Notes under the pieces: generated by a model
Database searches by the model: none
What the model saw: only the letters and a program-made list of their open reading frames with translations
Told to the model about the DNA's origin: nothing
Origin: Lachnospiraceae bacterium
Lineage (GTDB): Bacteria > Bacillota > Clostridia > Lachnospirales > Lachnospiraceae
Direction of reading: 5' to 3'
Assembly (NCBI GenBank): GCA_910574285.1
Contig: CAJTAL010000025.1
Location: 1 to 62,640, forward strand
Length of the DNA: 62,640 nt
Shown: positions 34,457 to 43,629 of the stretch, piece by piece
Position numbering within the stretch: position 1 is the stretch's first letter
How the letters are laid out: each line of letters starts with the position of its first letter
Translations under genes and position numbers: made by a program

Positions 34457-37400
34457 TTATAGCATTTCATTTTCATTTTCGCAATAGATTTCTTGCGCGA
34501 TGTCTACAAGTGTCAGATTCTTCTGATCAGCGTTCTCAAGGCTTCCGATAAGTGCTTTTGCCGTATCAATAGCTGTCAGTACATTCACACCCGTCTCGAC
34601 GGCGCTGCGCCGGATTAAAAATCCGTCTTTCGAATGTTCTGTTCCGCGGCGGGGCGTATCAATCACAAGATCGATCTTATGGCCCAGAATAAGATCCAGC
34701 AGATTCGGGGAACCTTCTTCAATCTTATTCACTTCTTCCGCTTCTACTCCGGCTTCCTTAAGCGCCCTTGCCGTCCCTTTCGTCGCGTATATCTTATATC
34801 CGATCTTCAGGAAACGTCTTCCGATCTCAGCCGCCTCTTCTTTATCCTCTTCCCTTACCGATATGATCATGTTCTTATTGCGCGGAAGCCGGATTCCTGC
34901 GCCGAGGAACGCTTTATAAAGCGCCTCTTCAAATGACTTTGCCAACCCCAGGCATTCGCCGGTGGATTTCATCTCCGGGCCAAGGCTTATCTCCGCCCCG
35001 CGTATCTTCTCAAAGGAGAATACCGGCATCTTCACGGCGAAATAATCTGCCTCCGGCTGTAACCCCGGAGTATAGCCAAGTCTTTTCAGTTTCATTCCGT
35101 TCATCACCTTCACGGCCAGCGGTACGATGGGAATCCCTGTTACTTTGCTGATATACGGCACCGTACGGCTTGATCTCGGATTGACTTCGATGACATATAC
35201 TTCTTCACCACAGACGATAAACTGGATATTAATCAGGCCTACTATGTGCAGCGCCCGCGCAAGCTTCCCTGTGTATTCCTCGATCGTCCGCTTCGTCTTC
35301 CCTGAGATACTCCTTGCAGGGTAGACCGATACGCTGTCTCCCGAATGAATCCCCGCCCGTTCAATATGTTCCATGATCCCCGGAATCAGGATATCTTCTC
35401 CGTCGCACACCGCGTCTACTTCTATCTCCTTGCCCTGGAGATATTTATCTACCAGAATAGGATGATCCTGCTCGGTCCGGTTGATAATTCCGATGAATTT
35501 ATCGACATCAGAATCGCTGACAGCAATCTGCATCCCCTGGCCACCCAGGACGTAAGAAGGCCTCACAAGCACCGGATATCCCAGCTTTCGCGCCACTTCT
35601 TTGGCCTCTCCCGCCGTATATACCGTTCCTCCGCTGGGGCGCGGGATCTTGCATCTGCTAAGGATCTCGTCAAAAAGCTTCCGATCTTCCGCGGCGTCTA
35701 CATTCTCTGCCGAAGTTCCCAGGATCGGCACCCCCATCTTCATAAGCGCCTCCGTAAGCTTAATCGCCGTCTGTCCTCCAAACTGTACCACCGCCGCGTC
35801 AGGCTTCTCCAGGTCTGCTACGCTCTCCACATCCTCCGGCGTCAACGGCTCAAAATACAGCTTGTCCGCAATATCAAAATCCGTACTGACCGTCTCTGGA
35901 TTATTATTGATAATGATCGTCTCATAGCCTTCTTTCTCGAATGCCCATGTGCAGTGTACGGAACAGAAATCAAACTCGATCCCCTGGCCGATCCTTATAG
36001 GCCCCGATCCCAGGACTAATACCTTCTTCTTCCCTTCTGTCCGTTCCGCTTCGTTCTCACTTCCATATACGGAATAGTAGTAAGGCGTTTTTGCCTCAAA
36101 CTCTGCGGCACAGGTATCTACCATCTTATAAGAGGCCGTGATCCCCAGGGCGCGGCGCATATCCCGGACCGCCTGTTCTTCTGTCCCTGCCAGCGCCGCA
36201 ATCACACGGTCGGGAAACTCCATACGCTTTGCTTCTCTTAAGACGTCTTCCTCCAGCGGCTTCCTCTTAAGCGTCTGTTCCATCTTAACCAGACGCGCAA
36301 TCTTATCGATGAACCAGATATCGATCTTCGTCAGTTCATGGATTGCTTCATAAGAGACGCCCCTCCTGATTGCCTCGGCAATCTTCCACAGCCTCCGGTC
36401 GTCTACTTTCTGCAGTTTTTCAAGCAGCTCTTCCTTCATCAGGCAGGAATAATCGTAAGACATCAGGCTGTCCACATGCTGCTCCAGAGAACGAAGGGCT
36501 TTCATCAAAGCCCCCTCGAAATTGTCGCAGATACTCATCACTTCCCCGGTGGCTTTCATCTGTGTCGTCAGCGTATGTTTGGCGCTTATAAATTTATCGA
36601 ACGGAAGCCTTGGAATCTTCACCACGCAATAATCCAGCATAGGTTCAAAACAGGCGCAGGTCTTCTCCGTTACCGCATTGCGTATCTCATCCAGGGTATA
36701 TCCAAGCGCAATCTTCGCCGCGACCTTCGCGATAGGATACCCGGTCGCTTTGGACGCCAGAGCGGAAGAACGGCTGACACGGGGATTCACTTCGATCACA
36801 CAATACTCGAAAGATTCCGGATTCAGCGCAAACTGTACGTTGCATCCTCCTGTAATCTGAAGCTCGCTGATAATATTCAAAGCCGCGCTCCGCAACATCT
36901 GGTATTCCTTATCTCCCAGTGTCTGGGAGGGCGCCACTACGATGCTGTCTCCCGTATGGACGCCCACCGGGTCCAGATTCTCCATGTTGCAAACCGTAAT
37001 GCAGTTGCCCCTGCCGTCGCGCATGACTTCATATTCTATCTCTTTCCAGCCTGCGATACAGCGTTCTACCAATACCTGCCCCACTCTCGAAAGTCTCAGG
37101 CCGTTTCCCAGGATCTCTATCATCTGCGTCTGGTTATACGCGATACCGCCGCCGCTGCCGCCCAGGGTATAGGCGGGACGCAGAACCACCGGATATCCGA
37201 TCTTTCCGGCGAATAAGAGACCTTCCTCTATACTCTCCACTACCATGGACGCCGCACATGGTTCCCCGATCTTCTCCATCGTCTGTTTGAATTCCTGACG
37301 GTCTTCCGCTTTCTTGATCGTCTCGGCCGTAGTTCCGATCAGACGTACGCCATGCTCCCTTAAAAAACCGTTGTCGTGAAGTTCCATCGCCAGATTGAGC

Positions 37401-37684
37401 GCCGCCTGTCCTCCCAGCGTCGGGAGCACGCTGTCTGGCTTCTCTTTTAATATGAGCTGCTCGATAACTTCCGCCGTCAAAGGCTCTATATAGACGTGAT
37501 CCGCAATGTTACTGTCCGTCATGATGGTCGCCGGATTCGAATTGAGAAGTACCACTTCGACTCCTTCTTCCTTCAAAGAACGGCATGCCTGGGTTCCCGC
37601 ATAATCGAACTCCGCCGCCTGCCCGATCACAATCGGCCCTGAGCCTATGACCAATACTTTTTTAATCTCATTTTTCTTCGGCAT
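34457..37684 (-). CDS. carB: Carbamoyl-phosphate synthase, large subunit
   Basis: 1075 residues with the typical duplicated architecture. Each half carries an ATP-grasp domain: [20 protein letters not shown] and [19 protein letters not shown] in the first; [20 protein letters not shown] and [19 protein letters not shown] in the second. The C-terminal MGS-like allosteric domain (about 935-1075) includes [20 protein letters not shown]. The enzyme joins bicarbonate, ammonia from CarA and 2 ATP for pyrimidine and arginine synthesis. It follows carA after 2 bp. Confidence 0.97.
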   Translation of the reverse strand: MPKKNEIKKVLVIGSGPIVIGQAAEFDYAGTQACRSLKEEGVEVVLLNSNPATIMTDSNIADHVYIEPLTAEVIEQLILKEKPDSVLPTLGGQAALNLAMELHDNGFLREHGVRLIGTTAETIKKAEDRQEFKQTMEKIGEPCAASMVVESIEEGLLFAGKIGYPVVLRPAYTLGGSGGGIAYNQTQMIEILGNGLRLSRVGQVLVERCIAGWKEIEYEVMRDGRGNCITVCNMENLDPVGVHTGDSIVVAPSQTLGDKEYQMLRSAALNIISELQITGGCNVQFALNPESFEYCVIEVNPRVSRSSALASKATGYPIAKVAAKIALGYTLDEIRNAVTEKTCACFEPMLDYCVVKIPRLPFDKFISAKHTLTTQMKATGEVMSICDNFEGALMKALRSLEQHVDSLMSYDYSCLMKEELLEKLQKVDDRRLWKIAEAIRRGVSYEAIHELTKIDIWFIDKIARLVKMEQTLKRKPLEEDVLREAKRMEFPDRVIAALAGTEEQAVRDMRRALGITASYKMVDTCAAEFEAKTPYYYSVYGSENEAERTEGKKKVLVLGSGPIRIGQGIEFDFCSVHCTWAFEKEGYETIIINNNPETVSTDFDIADKLYFEPLTPEDVESVADLEKPDAAVVQFGGQTAIKLTEALMKMGVPILGTSAENVDAAEDRKLFDEILSRCKIPRPSGGTVYTAGEAKEVARKLGYPVLVRPSYVLGGQGMQIAVSDSDVDKFIGIINRTEQDHPILVDKYLQGKEIEVDAVCDGEDILIPGIMEHIERAGIHSGDSVSVYPARSISGKTKRTIEEYTGKLARALHIVGLINIQFIVCGEEVYVIEVNPRSSRTVPYISKVTGIPIVPLAVKVMNGMKLKRLGYTPGLQPEADYFAVKMPVFSFEKIRGAEISLGPEMKSTGECLGLAKSFEEALYKAFLGAGIRLPRNKNMIISVREEDKEEAAEIGRRFLKIGYKIYATKGTARALKEAGVEAEEVNKIEEGSPNLLDLILGHKIDLVIDTPRRGTEHSKDGFLIRRSAVETGVNVLTAIDTAKALIGSLENADQKNLTLVDIAQEIYCENENEML

Positions 37685-37686
37685 GG

Positions 37687-38772
37687 TTATTCTCCTCTCA
37701 TCATATCTATGAAACGTTCAAACAGGTATCCTGTATCCATAGGTCCGGGACTTGCCTCCGGATGGAACTGTACCGTGAATATATTCTTTCCTCTATACCG
37801 GAATCCTTCATTGGTTCCGTCATTGACGTTGACGAACGCTTCCTTTGCCACAGACGGATCCATCGACTGCGTATCCACCGCATATCCGTGGTTCTGGGAC
37901 GTGATATAGACTCGGCCGTCTTCCATATCTTTCACCGGATGATTCCCACCCCTGTGTCCGTATTTTAGCTTGTATGTCCTCGCTCCGTTGGCCAGCGCCA
38001 TCAACTGGTGCCCCAGACAGATTGCAAAGACAGGGATTCTGCCGGCGTACATTTTCCTGATCTCCCGGATGATTCCGGTACATTCCTTCGGGTCTCCCGG
38101 TCCGTTGGAGAGCATGATTCCATCCGGCTTATCTGCCAATATCTCTTCCGCCGGAGAATACGCCGGATAGACGGTCACCTCACACCCGCGCTTTACCAGG
38201 GAACGTATGATATTCCTCTTCTCCCCCAGGTCAAGCAGGGCGACTCTGAGACTGTCTTTTGAAGCCAATGTCCCGGCAGGAACCACATACTTCCCTGCAC
38301 ACGTAACCTGCCCGACCGCGTCTGTAATCTTATATTTCTTCAAATCGGAAATCACCTTCTCAAGATCATACGAAGGATCCGTGGTGATCATGCCGTTCAT
38401 GGTTCCCTTATCCCGCAGACGTTTCGTAAGGGATCTGGTGTCGATCCCGGCAATTCCGGCAATATCCTGCTGCCTTAAGAATTCCTGTACGGCGCCTTCA
38501 CACCGGAAATTACTCGGCGTATCCGCCAGTTCTCTCACGATATATCCCTTCGCCCATCCTCTTTCTGATTCCATATCCGGCGTAACACCGTAGTTTCCAA
38601 TCAAGGGATACGTCATAACCACTGCCTGTCCGGCATAAGAAGGATCCGTGAGCACTTCCAGATACCCTGTCATAGAAGTGTTGAATACAATCTCTGCCAT
38701 AACGCTCTTCCCGGAGCCTATGCTGGTTCCGACAAATACCGTTCCGTCTTCCAATATCAGATACGCTTTCAT
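37687..38772 (-). CDS. carA: Carbamoyl-phosphate synthase, small (glutaminase) subunit
   Basis: 361 residues from ATG 38772 (7 bp after AAAGGTG). N-terminal CarA domain ([39 protein letters not shown]) followed by a class I amidotransferase with [10 protein letters not shown], the nucleophile in [17 protein letters not shown], and SQNHGYAVD and [13 protein letters not shown]. It hydrolyses glutamine and channels ammonia to CarB. The transcript leader contains a strong terminator hairpin between promoter and start (38839-38877), so attenuation is likely. Confidence 0.96.
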   Translation of the reverse strand: MKAYLILEDGTVFVGTSIGSGKSVMAEIVFNTSMTGYLEVLTDPSYAGQAVVMTYPLIGNYGVTPDMESERGWAKGYIVRELADTPSNFRCEGAVQEFLRQQDIAGIAGIDTRSLTKRLRDKGTMNGMITTDPSYDLEKVISDLKKYKITDAVGQVTCAGKYVVPAGTLASKDSLRVALLDLGEKRNIIRSLVKRGCEVTVYPAYSPAEEILADKPDGIMLSNGPGDPKECTGIIREIRKMYAGRIPVFAICLGHQLMALANGARTYKLKYGHRGGNHPVKDMEDGRVYITSQNHGYAVDTQSMDPSVAKEAFVNVNDGTNEGFRYRGKNIFTVQFHPEASPGPMDTGYLFERFIDMMRGE

Positions 38773-38838
38773 ATCTTCACCTTTGTCCCTTTCCCGGCGC
38801 GGCCGGGGCTGTATACGCACCCGCTTTGCCCGTCATAC

Positions 38839-38877
38839 AAAAAAAGAGCCAGAAACCCTTACGCGGATTCCTGACTC
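38839..38877 (-). terminator. Leader attenuator/terminator of carAB
   Basis: The transcript from the promoter at 38907-38935 can form a 13-bp stem (GAGUCAGGAAUCC with GGGUUUCUGGCUC, loop GCGUAA) followed by seven Us. It lies about 65 bp before the carA ATG and about 25 nt after the predicted start of transcription. No PyrR-binding consensus was recognised in the short leader. Confidence 0.75.
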
Positions 38878-38906
38878 CCTTGTCAGTATTTCTTTACCGA
38901 TAATAC

Positions 38907-38935
38907 ATTATGAAGCCTTTTGCTCCATTTGTCAA
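38907..38935 (-). promoter_or_regulatory. Sigma-A promoter of carAB
   Basis: TTGACA (38935-38930) and CATAAT (38912-38907) with 17-bp spacing, directed to carA. It is divergent from the purF promoter about 50 bp away. Confidence 0.7.
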
Positions 38936-38982
38936 ATATTTTCCAACTTCCTGTTCATTGAAAATGGATTTTCAAATAAGAC

Positions 38983-39010
38983 TTGACAATTCGAATTTTC
39001 CGAGTATACT
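38983..39010 (+). promoter_or_regulatory. Sigma-A promoter of purF
   Basis: TTGACA (38983-38988) and TATACT (39005-39010) with a 16-bp spacer that contains the palindrome ATTCGAAT. The CGAA-type core overlaps the promoter and could be a regulator site (PurR boxes carry CGAA), but the match to a full PurR box is partial. Confidence 0.65.
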
Positions 39011-39023
39011 ACTGTCCATAAGC

Positions 39024-39060
39024 AAAGGCGCTTTGGATGACTCCAGGGCGCTTTTTGTTT
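39024..39060 (+). terminator. Hairpin with T-run at the start of the purF transcript
   Basis: A 14-bp stem (39024-39037 with 39042-39055, loop TGAC, some G-T pairs) followed by TTGTTTT. The predicted transcription start is only about 7 bp upstream, so the hairpin would be the very 5' end of the message. It could abort transcription or stabilise the mRNA. Confidence 0.65.
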
Positions 39061-39097
39061 TGTATGTGTATCAGTCGGGAAAGGAGAATTTATAAAC

Positions 39098-40495
39098 ATG
39101 GGAATAAAGGAAGAATGCGGCGTATTCGGTATCCTGAATCCCTGCGGAGAGGATGCTGCCGCTTCTGTCTATTACGGACTGTCTGCGCTTCAGCACCGCG
39201 GGCAGGAATCCTGCGGGATCGCCGTATCCGACACCAACGGTCCCAAGGGAAATATGAACGTGCATACCGGCATGGGACTGGTCCAGGAAGTTTTCAAAGA
39301 AGATTCACTGGACAAACTCAAAGGAAATATGGGAGTCGGGCATGTCCGCTACTCTACAACCGGAGCCGCCACGCTGAACAATGCACAGCCCCTTGTATTG
39401 AACTATATCAAGGGTACTCTGGCGCTGGCGCATAACGGCAATCTGGTTAACACCGGAGAACTACGGGAAGAACTCGCCCAAACCGGCGCAATCTTTCGGA
39501 CAACGACGGATTCTGAGATCATCGCCTACGAGATCGCACGTGCGAGAGTCCATACCCGGACCGTAGAAGAAGCGATCCAATTGACTGCTTCAAAGCTCAA
39601 AGGCGCCTATGGCCTGGTAATCGCAAGTCCGCGCAAACTGATCGGAGTACGGGATCCCCTGGGAATCAAGCCCTTGTGTATCGGCAAACGGGAGGGTTCT
39701 TATATCATCGCCTCGGAAAGCTGTGCCCTGACCGCAGTCGGAGCACAATTCATCCGGGATATTAAGCCCGGTGAGATCGTCACGATCTCTCATGAGGGAA
39801 TTGCCTCCTCGCTTCATCTGCACCAGACGAAAGAAGCTCATTGTATCTTCGAATACATCTATTTTGCCAGACTTGACAGTTCCCTGGACGGCGTCTCTGT
39901 CTATGAATCCAGACTGAAAGCCGGCGCCGCTCTTGCAAGAGCCTATCCGGTCAGAGCCGATCTCGTCACCGGCGTCCCGGATTCCGGAATCACGGCGGCA
40001 CAGGGCTATGCCAAGGAGTCCGGTCTTCCTTTCGGGCTGGCATTTTATAAGAACAGCTATGTGGGCAGAACCTTTATCAAACCCACGCAGAAAGAGCGGG
40101 AATCCAGTGTCCGCCTGAAACTGAGCGTACTGAAAGAAGCGGTAAAGAACAAAGACATCGTCCTGATCGATGATTCCATCGTCCGCGGCACCACCATCGC
40201 CAACCTGATCCGTCTGTTAAAACAGGCGGGCGCAGGCAAAGTGCATGTAAGGATCAGCTCCCCGCCTTTCTTGTATCCCTGTTACTTCGGAACAGACGTT
40301 CCCTCTGATCAGCAGCTTCTGGCCGTTTCTCATTCTGCAGAAGATATCCGGCGGCTCATCGGCGCTGATTCTCTGGGGTATATGCGGGTGGAAGACTTAG
40401 ATTCTACAGTCGGCGGGCTGCCGCTTTGCAAGGCATGCTTTGACAAGAAATACCCTGTTCCTGTACCAGGTTTTCATTCCAGTCCTGACAGGTAA
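39098..40495 (+). CDS. purF: Amidophosphoribosyltransferase
   Basis: First committed step of purine synthesis: PRPP plus glutamine gives phosphoribosylamine. The 465-residue protein begins MGIKEECGVFGI; removal of the first six residues would expose the catalytic Cys7. Glutaminase motifs include HRGQESCGIAV, GHVRYSTTG and LAHNGNLVN; the PRPP site is VLIDDSIVRGTTIANLIRLL. Cysteines near the C-terminus (SPPFLYPCYFG, LPLCKACFDKKY) suggest a 4Fe-4S type like that of Bacillus. AAAGGAG precedes the ATG. The gene is followed by a terminator. Confidence 0.96.
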   Translation: MGIKEECGVFGILNPCGEDAAASVYYGLSALQHRGQESCGIAVSDTNGPKGNMNVHTGMGLVQEVFKEDSLDKLKGNMGVGHVRYSTTGAATLNNAQPLVLNYIKGTLALAHNGNLVNTGELREELAQTGAIFRTTTDSEIIAYEIARARVHTRTVEEAIQLTASKLKGAYGLVIASPRKLIGVRDPLGIKPLCIGKREGSYIIASESCALTAVGAQFIRDIKPGEIVTISHEGIASSLHLHQTKEAHCIFEYIYFARLDSSLDGVSVYESRLKAGAALARAYPVRADLVTGVPDSGITAAQGYAKESGLPFGLAFYKNSYVGRTFIKPTQKERESSVRLKLSVLKEAVKNKDIVLIDDSIVRGTTIANLIRLLKQAGAGKVHVRISSPPFLYPCYFGTDVPSDQQLLAVSHSAEDIRRLIGADSLGYMRVEDLDSTVGGLPLCKACFDKKYPVPVPGFHSSPDR

Positions 40496-40516
40496 TCTAT
40501 ATTATATTGCTGACGC

Positions 40517-40556
40517 AAGGGTGCGTATTCCGAATATGGATACGCACCCTTTTGTC
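40517..40556 (+). terminator. Terminator of purF
   Basis: AAGGGTGCGTATTC pairs with GGATACGCACCCTT around a CGAATAT loop, ending in TTTTG. A strong Rho-independent terminator 22 bp after the purF stop. Confidence 0.85.
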
Positions 40557-40607
40557 ATATAAATTTTAACAGATGTTTATAGTCATCTACGAAAGGAGTA
40601 ACTTATT

Positions 40608-42389
40608 ATGAATGATTTTTCAGCAGCAAACACGATCTGGGTTCTCTTGGGAGCCGCACTTGTGTTCTTCATGCAGGCAGGATTTGCCATGGTGGAGACC
40701 GGTTTCACCAGAGCCAAAAACGCAGGTAATATAATCATGAAGAACCTGATGGACTTCTGTATCGGGACGCCGACTTTCTGGATTGTAGGATTCGGTATCA
40801 TGTTCGGAGCAGGAAACGGTTTCTTTGGCAAGGTCGGCGGTTTTGCCTCGGAATCTGCTTACGGCGGCGGCATGCTGCCTGACGGCGTTCCCTTCTGGGC
40901 ATTTTTAATCTTCCAGACGGTATTCTGCGCCACCTCGGCAACCATCGTATCCGGAGCCATGGCAGAACGTACGAAATTCTCATCCTACTGTATCTACAGT
41001 TTCCTTATCAGCCTGGTCGTCTATCCAGTGTCCGGGCACTGGATCTGGGGCGGCGGCTGGCTCGCACAGATGGGATTCCACGATTTCGCAGGTTCCTGTG
41101 CCGTCCATATGGTCGGCGGAGTCGCCGCCCTCATAGGCGCAGCGATCTTAGGACCCCGTCTTGGCAAATACAGTAAGAGCGGGAAATCCAGAGCCATCCC
41201 CGGACATAACCTGACCGTCGGCGCGCTGGGCGTCTTTATCCTCTGGTTCTGCTGGTTCGGTTTTAACGGAGCCTCTACGGTCTCCATGGAAGGAGAAGCA
41301 ATCGTGACAGCCGGCAAGATCTTCGTGACCACAAACCTCGCCGCTGCCACAGCCACCGTCACCGTCATGTTCATCACTTGGATCCGTTATAAGAAACCGG
41401 ACGTATCCATGACTCTGAATGGTTCTCTCGCCGGACTGGTTGCAATCACGGCAGGCTGCGACACGGTATCTCCTCTTTCGTCGGCTGTCATCGGCATAAT
41501 CTCCGGCTTTGCCGTAGTCTTCGGCATCGAGTTCATCGATAAGGTATGCAAGATCGACGATCCTGTGGGCGCCGTAGGCGTCCATGGTATGAACGGCGCA
41601 CTGGGAACTCTCTGTGTAGGTCTCTTCTCTGACGGAACCGGCACGGAATGGAAGGGTCTTTTCACAGGCGGCGGATTCCATCTGTTCTATGTACAGTTCC
41701 TTGGCTTTATCGCCACAACCGCATGGGTTGCCGTAACTATGGTCATCATCTTCCAGGTCATCAAGCATACTATCGGACTCAGAGTTACGAAGGAAGAAGA
41801 GATTGCAGGCCTTGATATACAGGAACACGGCCTTACAAGCAGCTACGCCGGATTCCTCACTCAGGATACACTTGGCAGCGTGCCGAATGTACTCGGCGCA
41901 GACACAAAGAACCGGATGATCTCTGCTTCTTCGGCAATCCATACCCACACCGAACAGCCAGAAGCGGATACTGCGGCAGACTACAAAAGCTTGGCCGCGC
42001 CGGAAGTCGGCGCCGCCGATACTCAAGTACATAAGCTTACGAAGCTCGTCATCATCACACGGCAGAACAAACTGGACGACTTCATGCAGGCGATGAACGA
42101 GATCGGAGTAACCGGCATCACCGTAACCAATGTGATGGGATGCGGCGTACAGAAAGGCTCCGGCACCTACTACCGCGGTGTTTCCATGGATATGAGCCTC
42201 CTGCCGAAGATCAAGATAGAGATCGTCGTAAGCCTGATCCCCGTCCAGAAAGTCATCGATACGGCCAAATCCGTCCTCTACACCGGACAGATGGGCGACG
42301 GCAAGCTCTTCCAGTATGATATTGAAAATGTTGTAAAGATCCGTACCGGAGAAGAAGGTTTCCTGGCACTGCAGGACACGCAGAATTAA
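40608..42389 (+). CDS. amt: Ammonium transporter fused to a C-terminal PII domain
   Basis: 593 residues. Residues 1 to about 405 are an Amt channel: N-terminal NTIWVLLGAALVFFMQAGFA, ETGFTRAKNAGNIIMKNLMD, the VSGHWIWGGGWL segment, twin-histidine-region GVHGMNGALGTL and LFYVQFLGFIATTAWVA. A linker of about 60 residues leads to a PII/GlnK-like domain (about 475-580): TKLVIITRQNKLDDFMQAMN, GITVTNVMGCGVQKGS, a T-loop-like GTYYRGVSMDMSLLPKIKIE and VVKIRTGEEGFLALQD. Normally PII is a separate protein that plugs the channel, so here control is probably built in. AAAGGAG precedes ATG 40608. Confidence 0.93.
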   Translation: MNDFSAANTIWVLLGAALVFFMQAGFAMVETGFTRAKNAGNIIMKNLMDFCIGTPTFWIVGFGIMFGAGNGFFGKVGGFASESAYGGGMLPDGVPFWAFLIFQTVFCATSATIVSGAMAERTKFSSYCIYSFLISLVVYPVSGHWIWGGGWLAQMGFHDFAGSCAVHMVGGVAALIGAAILGPRLGKYSKSGKSRAIPGHNLTVGALGVFILWFCWFGFNGASTVSMEGEAIVTAGKIFVTTNLAAATATVTVMFITWIRYKKPDVSMTLNGSLAGLVAITAGCDTVSPLSSAVIGIISGFAVVFGIEFIDKVCKIDDPVGAVGVHGMNGALGTLCVGLFSDGTGTEWKGLFTGGGFHLFYVQFLGFIATTAWVAVTMVIIFQVIKHTIGLRVTKEEEIAGLDIQEHGLTSSYAGFLTQDTLGSVPNVLGADTKNRMISASSAIHTHTEQPEADTAADYKSLAAPEVGAADTQVHKLTKLVIITRQNKLDDFMQAMNEIGVTGITVTNVMGCGVQKGSGTYYRGVSMDMSLLPKIKIEIVVSLIPVQKVIDTAKSVLYTGQMGDGKLFQYDIENVVKIRTGEEGFLALQDTQN

Positions 42390-42446
42390 TCTGTAGAATA
42401 TCAGATGATTCGAAGGTGAACCGGACGTCATACAGAACAATGAAAA

Positions 42447-42489
42447 TCCGTCCGGAATCAGGACTTATCATGCCCTGATTCCGGACGGA
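42447..42489. terminator. Bidirectional hairpin between amt and the 42493 gene
   Basis: A perfect 16-bp stem (42447-42462 with 42474-42489) with an 11-nt loop. The minus-strand side ends in TTTTC, so it mainly terminates the 42493 gene, and it lies between two converging genes. Confidence 0.75.
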
Positions 42490-42492
42490 ACA

Positions 42493-42873
42493 TTATGACA
42501 GCATTCCGCCTGCCATTCCGCCGCCGGCACATAGGACGAAGGTCGTCACCAGGTTCGCTGCATCTCCGTTCAACGTACGGTATACTCCCAGCGTGATCAG
42601 TAACAGGAGCGCAAAATAACCGATTCCCAGCCCCAGCCCCCACAGATAACGCCTGACCCGTGCAAACTTGCCTATGATGATCCCTCCGATCAGAGTCGAC
42701 ACGATATAGATCGCCACGATAGCGGCAGACACTGCTTTCTCATTTAATTCAAGCTTATAGAGCGCTACCGCAAGTAATAACAACAGTACGCCGGTCAGAA
42801 TATAAGAAACCAGAAGTGATTTCAATACCCACATGACTCCGGCGTCTTTTCTAAGCTTTCGTTCCATCCCCAT
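42493..42873 (-). CDS. Small membrane protein, TIGR04086 family
   Basis: 126 residues with four predicted transmembrane helices: SLLVSYILTGVLLLLLAVAL, AAIVAIYIVSTLIGGIIIGK, WGLGLGIGYFALLLLITLGV and the C-terminal LVTTFVLCAGGGMAGGMLS. The basic N-terminus (MGMERKLRKD) and the FARVRR loop suggest an inside start. It fits the TIGR04086 family of clostridial membrane proteins, often found near SCIFF; here it is about 8 kb away, behind spoVT. Function unknown. Confidence 0.75.
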   Translation of the reverse strand: MGMERKLRKDAGVMWVLKSLLVSYILTGVLLLLLAVALYKLELNEKAVSAAIVAIYIVSTLIGGIIIGKFARVRRYLWGLGLGIGYFALLLLITLGVYRTLNGDAANLVTTFVLCAGGGMAGGMLS

Positions 42874-42932
42874 CCCTCCTTGTCTATCACAAGATATGAT
42901 GGAAATATCCGGATTATTCCATTATTTTTTTA

Positions 42933-43481
42933 CTATTGCTCCATCTGGCTTCCAAGGAATCCTGCCGCGCATGCCGCCATCTTCTGCTCCAGCTCTGTAA
43001 GTTTCTTCTTGATATCCTTCGACAGCAGAATCACTCCCCCGATGATATCCCCTTCGCATATGATAGGGCTTATAACTTCATATTTGTAATCTTCATCCTG
43101 CCCGTCTGCGATGGGAATATACTTCTTCTCCCCGGAAGTTGCGACAAGCTGCGTCCTGTCCCCTAACTGCTTTTCCAACTGCCTGCTGATATACTTATCC
43201 TGGAGTTCCTTCTTACCGCTTCCTGCCGATGCAATGATCTGATCCATGTCACAGACGCATACCAGACAACTGATCGTCTGCGCAAGACTCTCCGCGTACT
43301 GTTTGGCAAATGAGGACAGTTCCCCGATGGGCGAATATTTCTTCAGGATTACTTCTCCTTCCCGGTCCGTGAATATCTCCAGCGGGTCGCCTTCCCGGAT
43401 CCTTAATGTCCGCCGGATCTCCTTTGGAATAACCACCCTCCCCAGATCATCGATTCTACGTACAATCCCTGTTGCCTTCAT
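42933..43481 (-). CDS. spoVT: Stage V sporulation protein T, AbrB-family regulator
   Basis: DNA-binding regulator of forespore genes, 182 residues. The N-terminal swapped-hairpin AbrB domain is MKATGIVRRIDDLGRVVIPK then IRRTLRIREGDPLEIFTDRE (1-52). A GAF-like C-terminal domain follows (about 58-175, including SPIICEGDIIGGVILLSKD). ATATGGAGGT precedes the ATG. Its presence implies a spore-former. The upstream region contains two palindromes and a strong promoter-like pair. Confidence 0.94.
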   Translation of the reverse strand: MKATGIVRRIDDLGRVVIPKEIRRTLRIREGDPLEIFTDREGEVILKKYSPIGELSSFAKQYAESLAQTISCLVCVCDMDQIIASAGSGKKELQDKYISRQLEKQLGDRTQLVATSGEKKYIPIADGQDEDYKYEVISPIICEGDIIGGVILLSKDIKKKLTELEQKMAACAAGFLGSQMEQ

Positions 43482-43547
43482 ATCTAAAATACCTCCATAT
43501 TCAAATTCTCTCTTACATCTGATGTGATACTATTATTTGTAAATGAA

Positions 43548-43605
43548 GGTATTTTATACCTCTAATTTTTATCTGGTTATTACGGACAGTCTGTCCGTAT
43601 GTCAA
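43548..43605 (-). promoter_or_regulatory. spoVT upstream region with two palindromes
   Basis: TTGACA (43605-43600) and TAATAA (43582-43577) have a 17-bp spacer filled by the perfect palindrome TACGGACAGTCTGTCCGTA (43581-43599), an operator-like site. Closer to the gene, GGTATTTTATACC (43548-43560) is a second palindrome. On the minus strand GTATA, 14 bp, CAAATAATA in the same area resembles a sigma-F/G promoter. Which one is used cannot be told from sequence. Confidence 0.55.
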
Positions 43606-43629
43606 CACAATGGTATCTCCATCATTCGC

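Noticed and set aside
38836-38906. PyrR-dependent attenuator in the carAB leader
   Set aside because: A terminator is present, but the PyrR-binding loop consensus is not seen and the leader is too short for the usual antiterminator.
41148-42440. Long minus-strand frame (430 codons) across amt
   Set aside because: It is antisense to a well-conserved Amt-PII protein, has histidine/aspartate-rich biased composition typical of a shadow frame, and matches no family.
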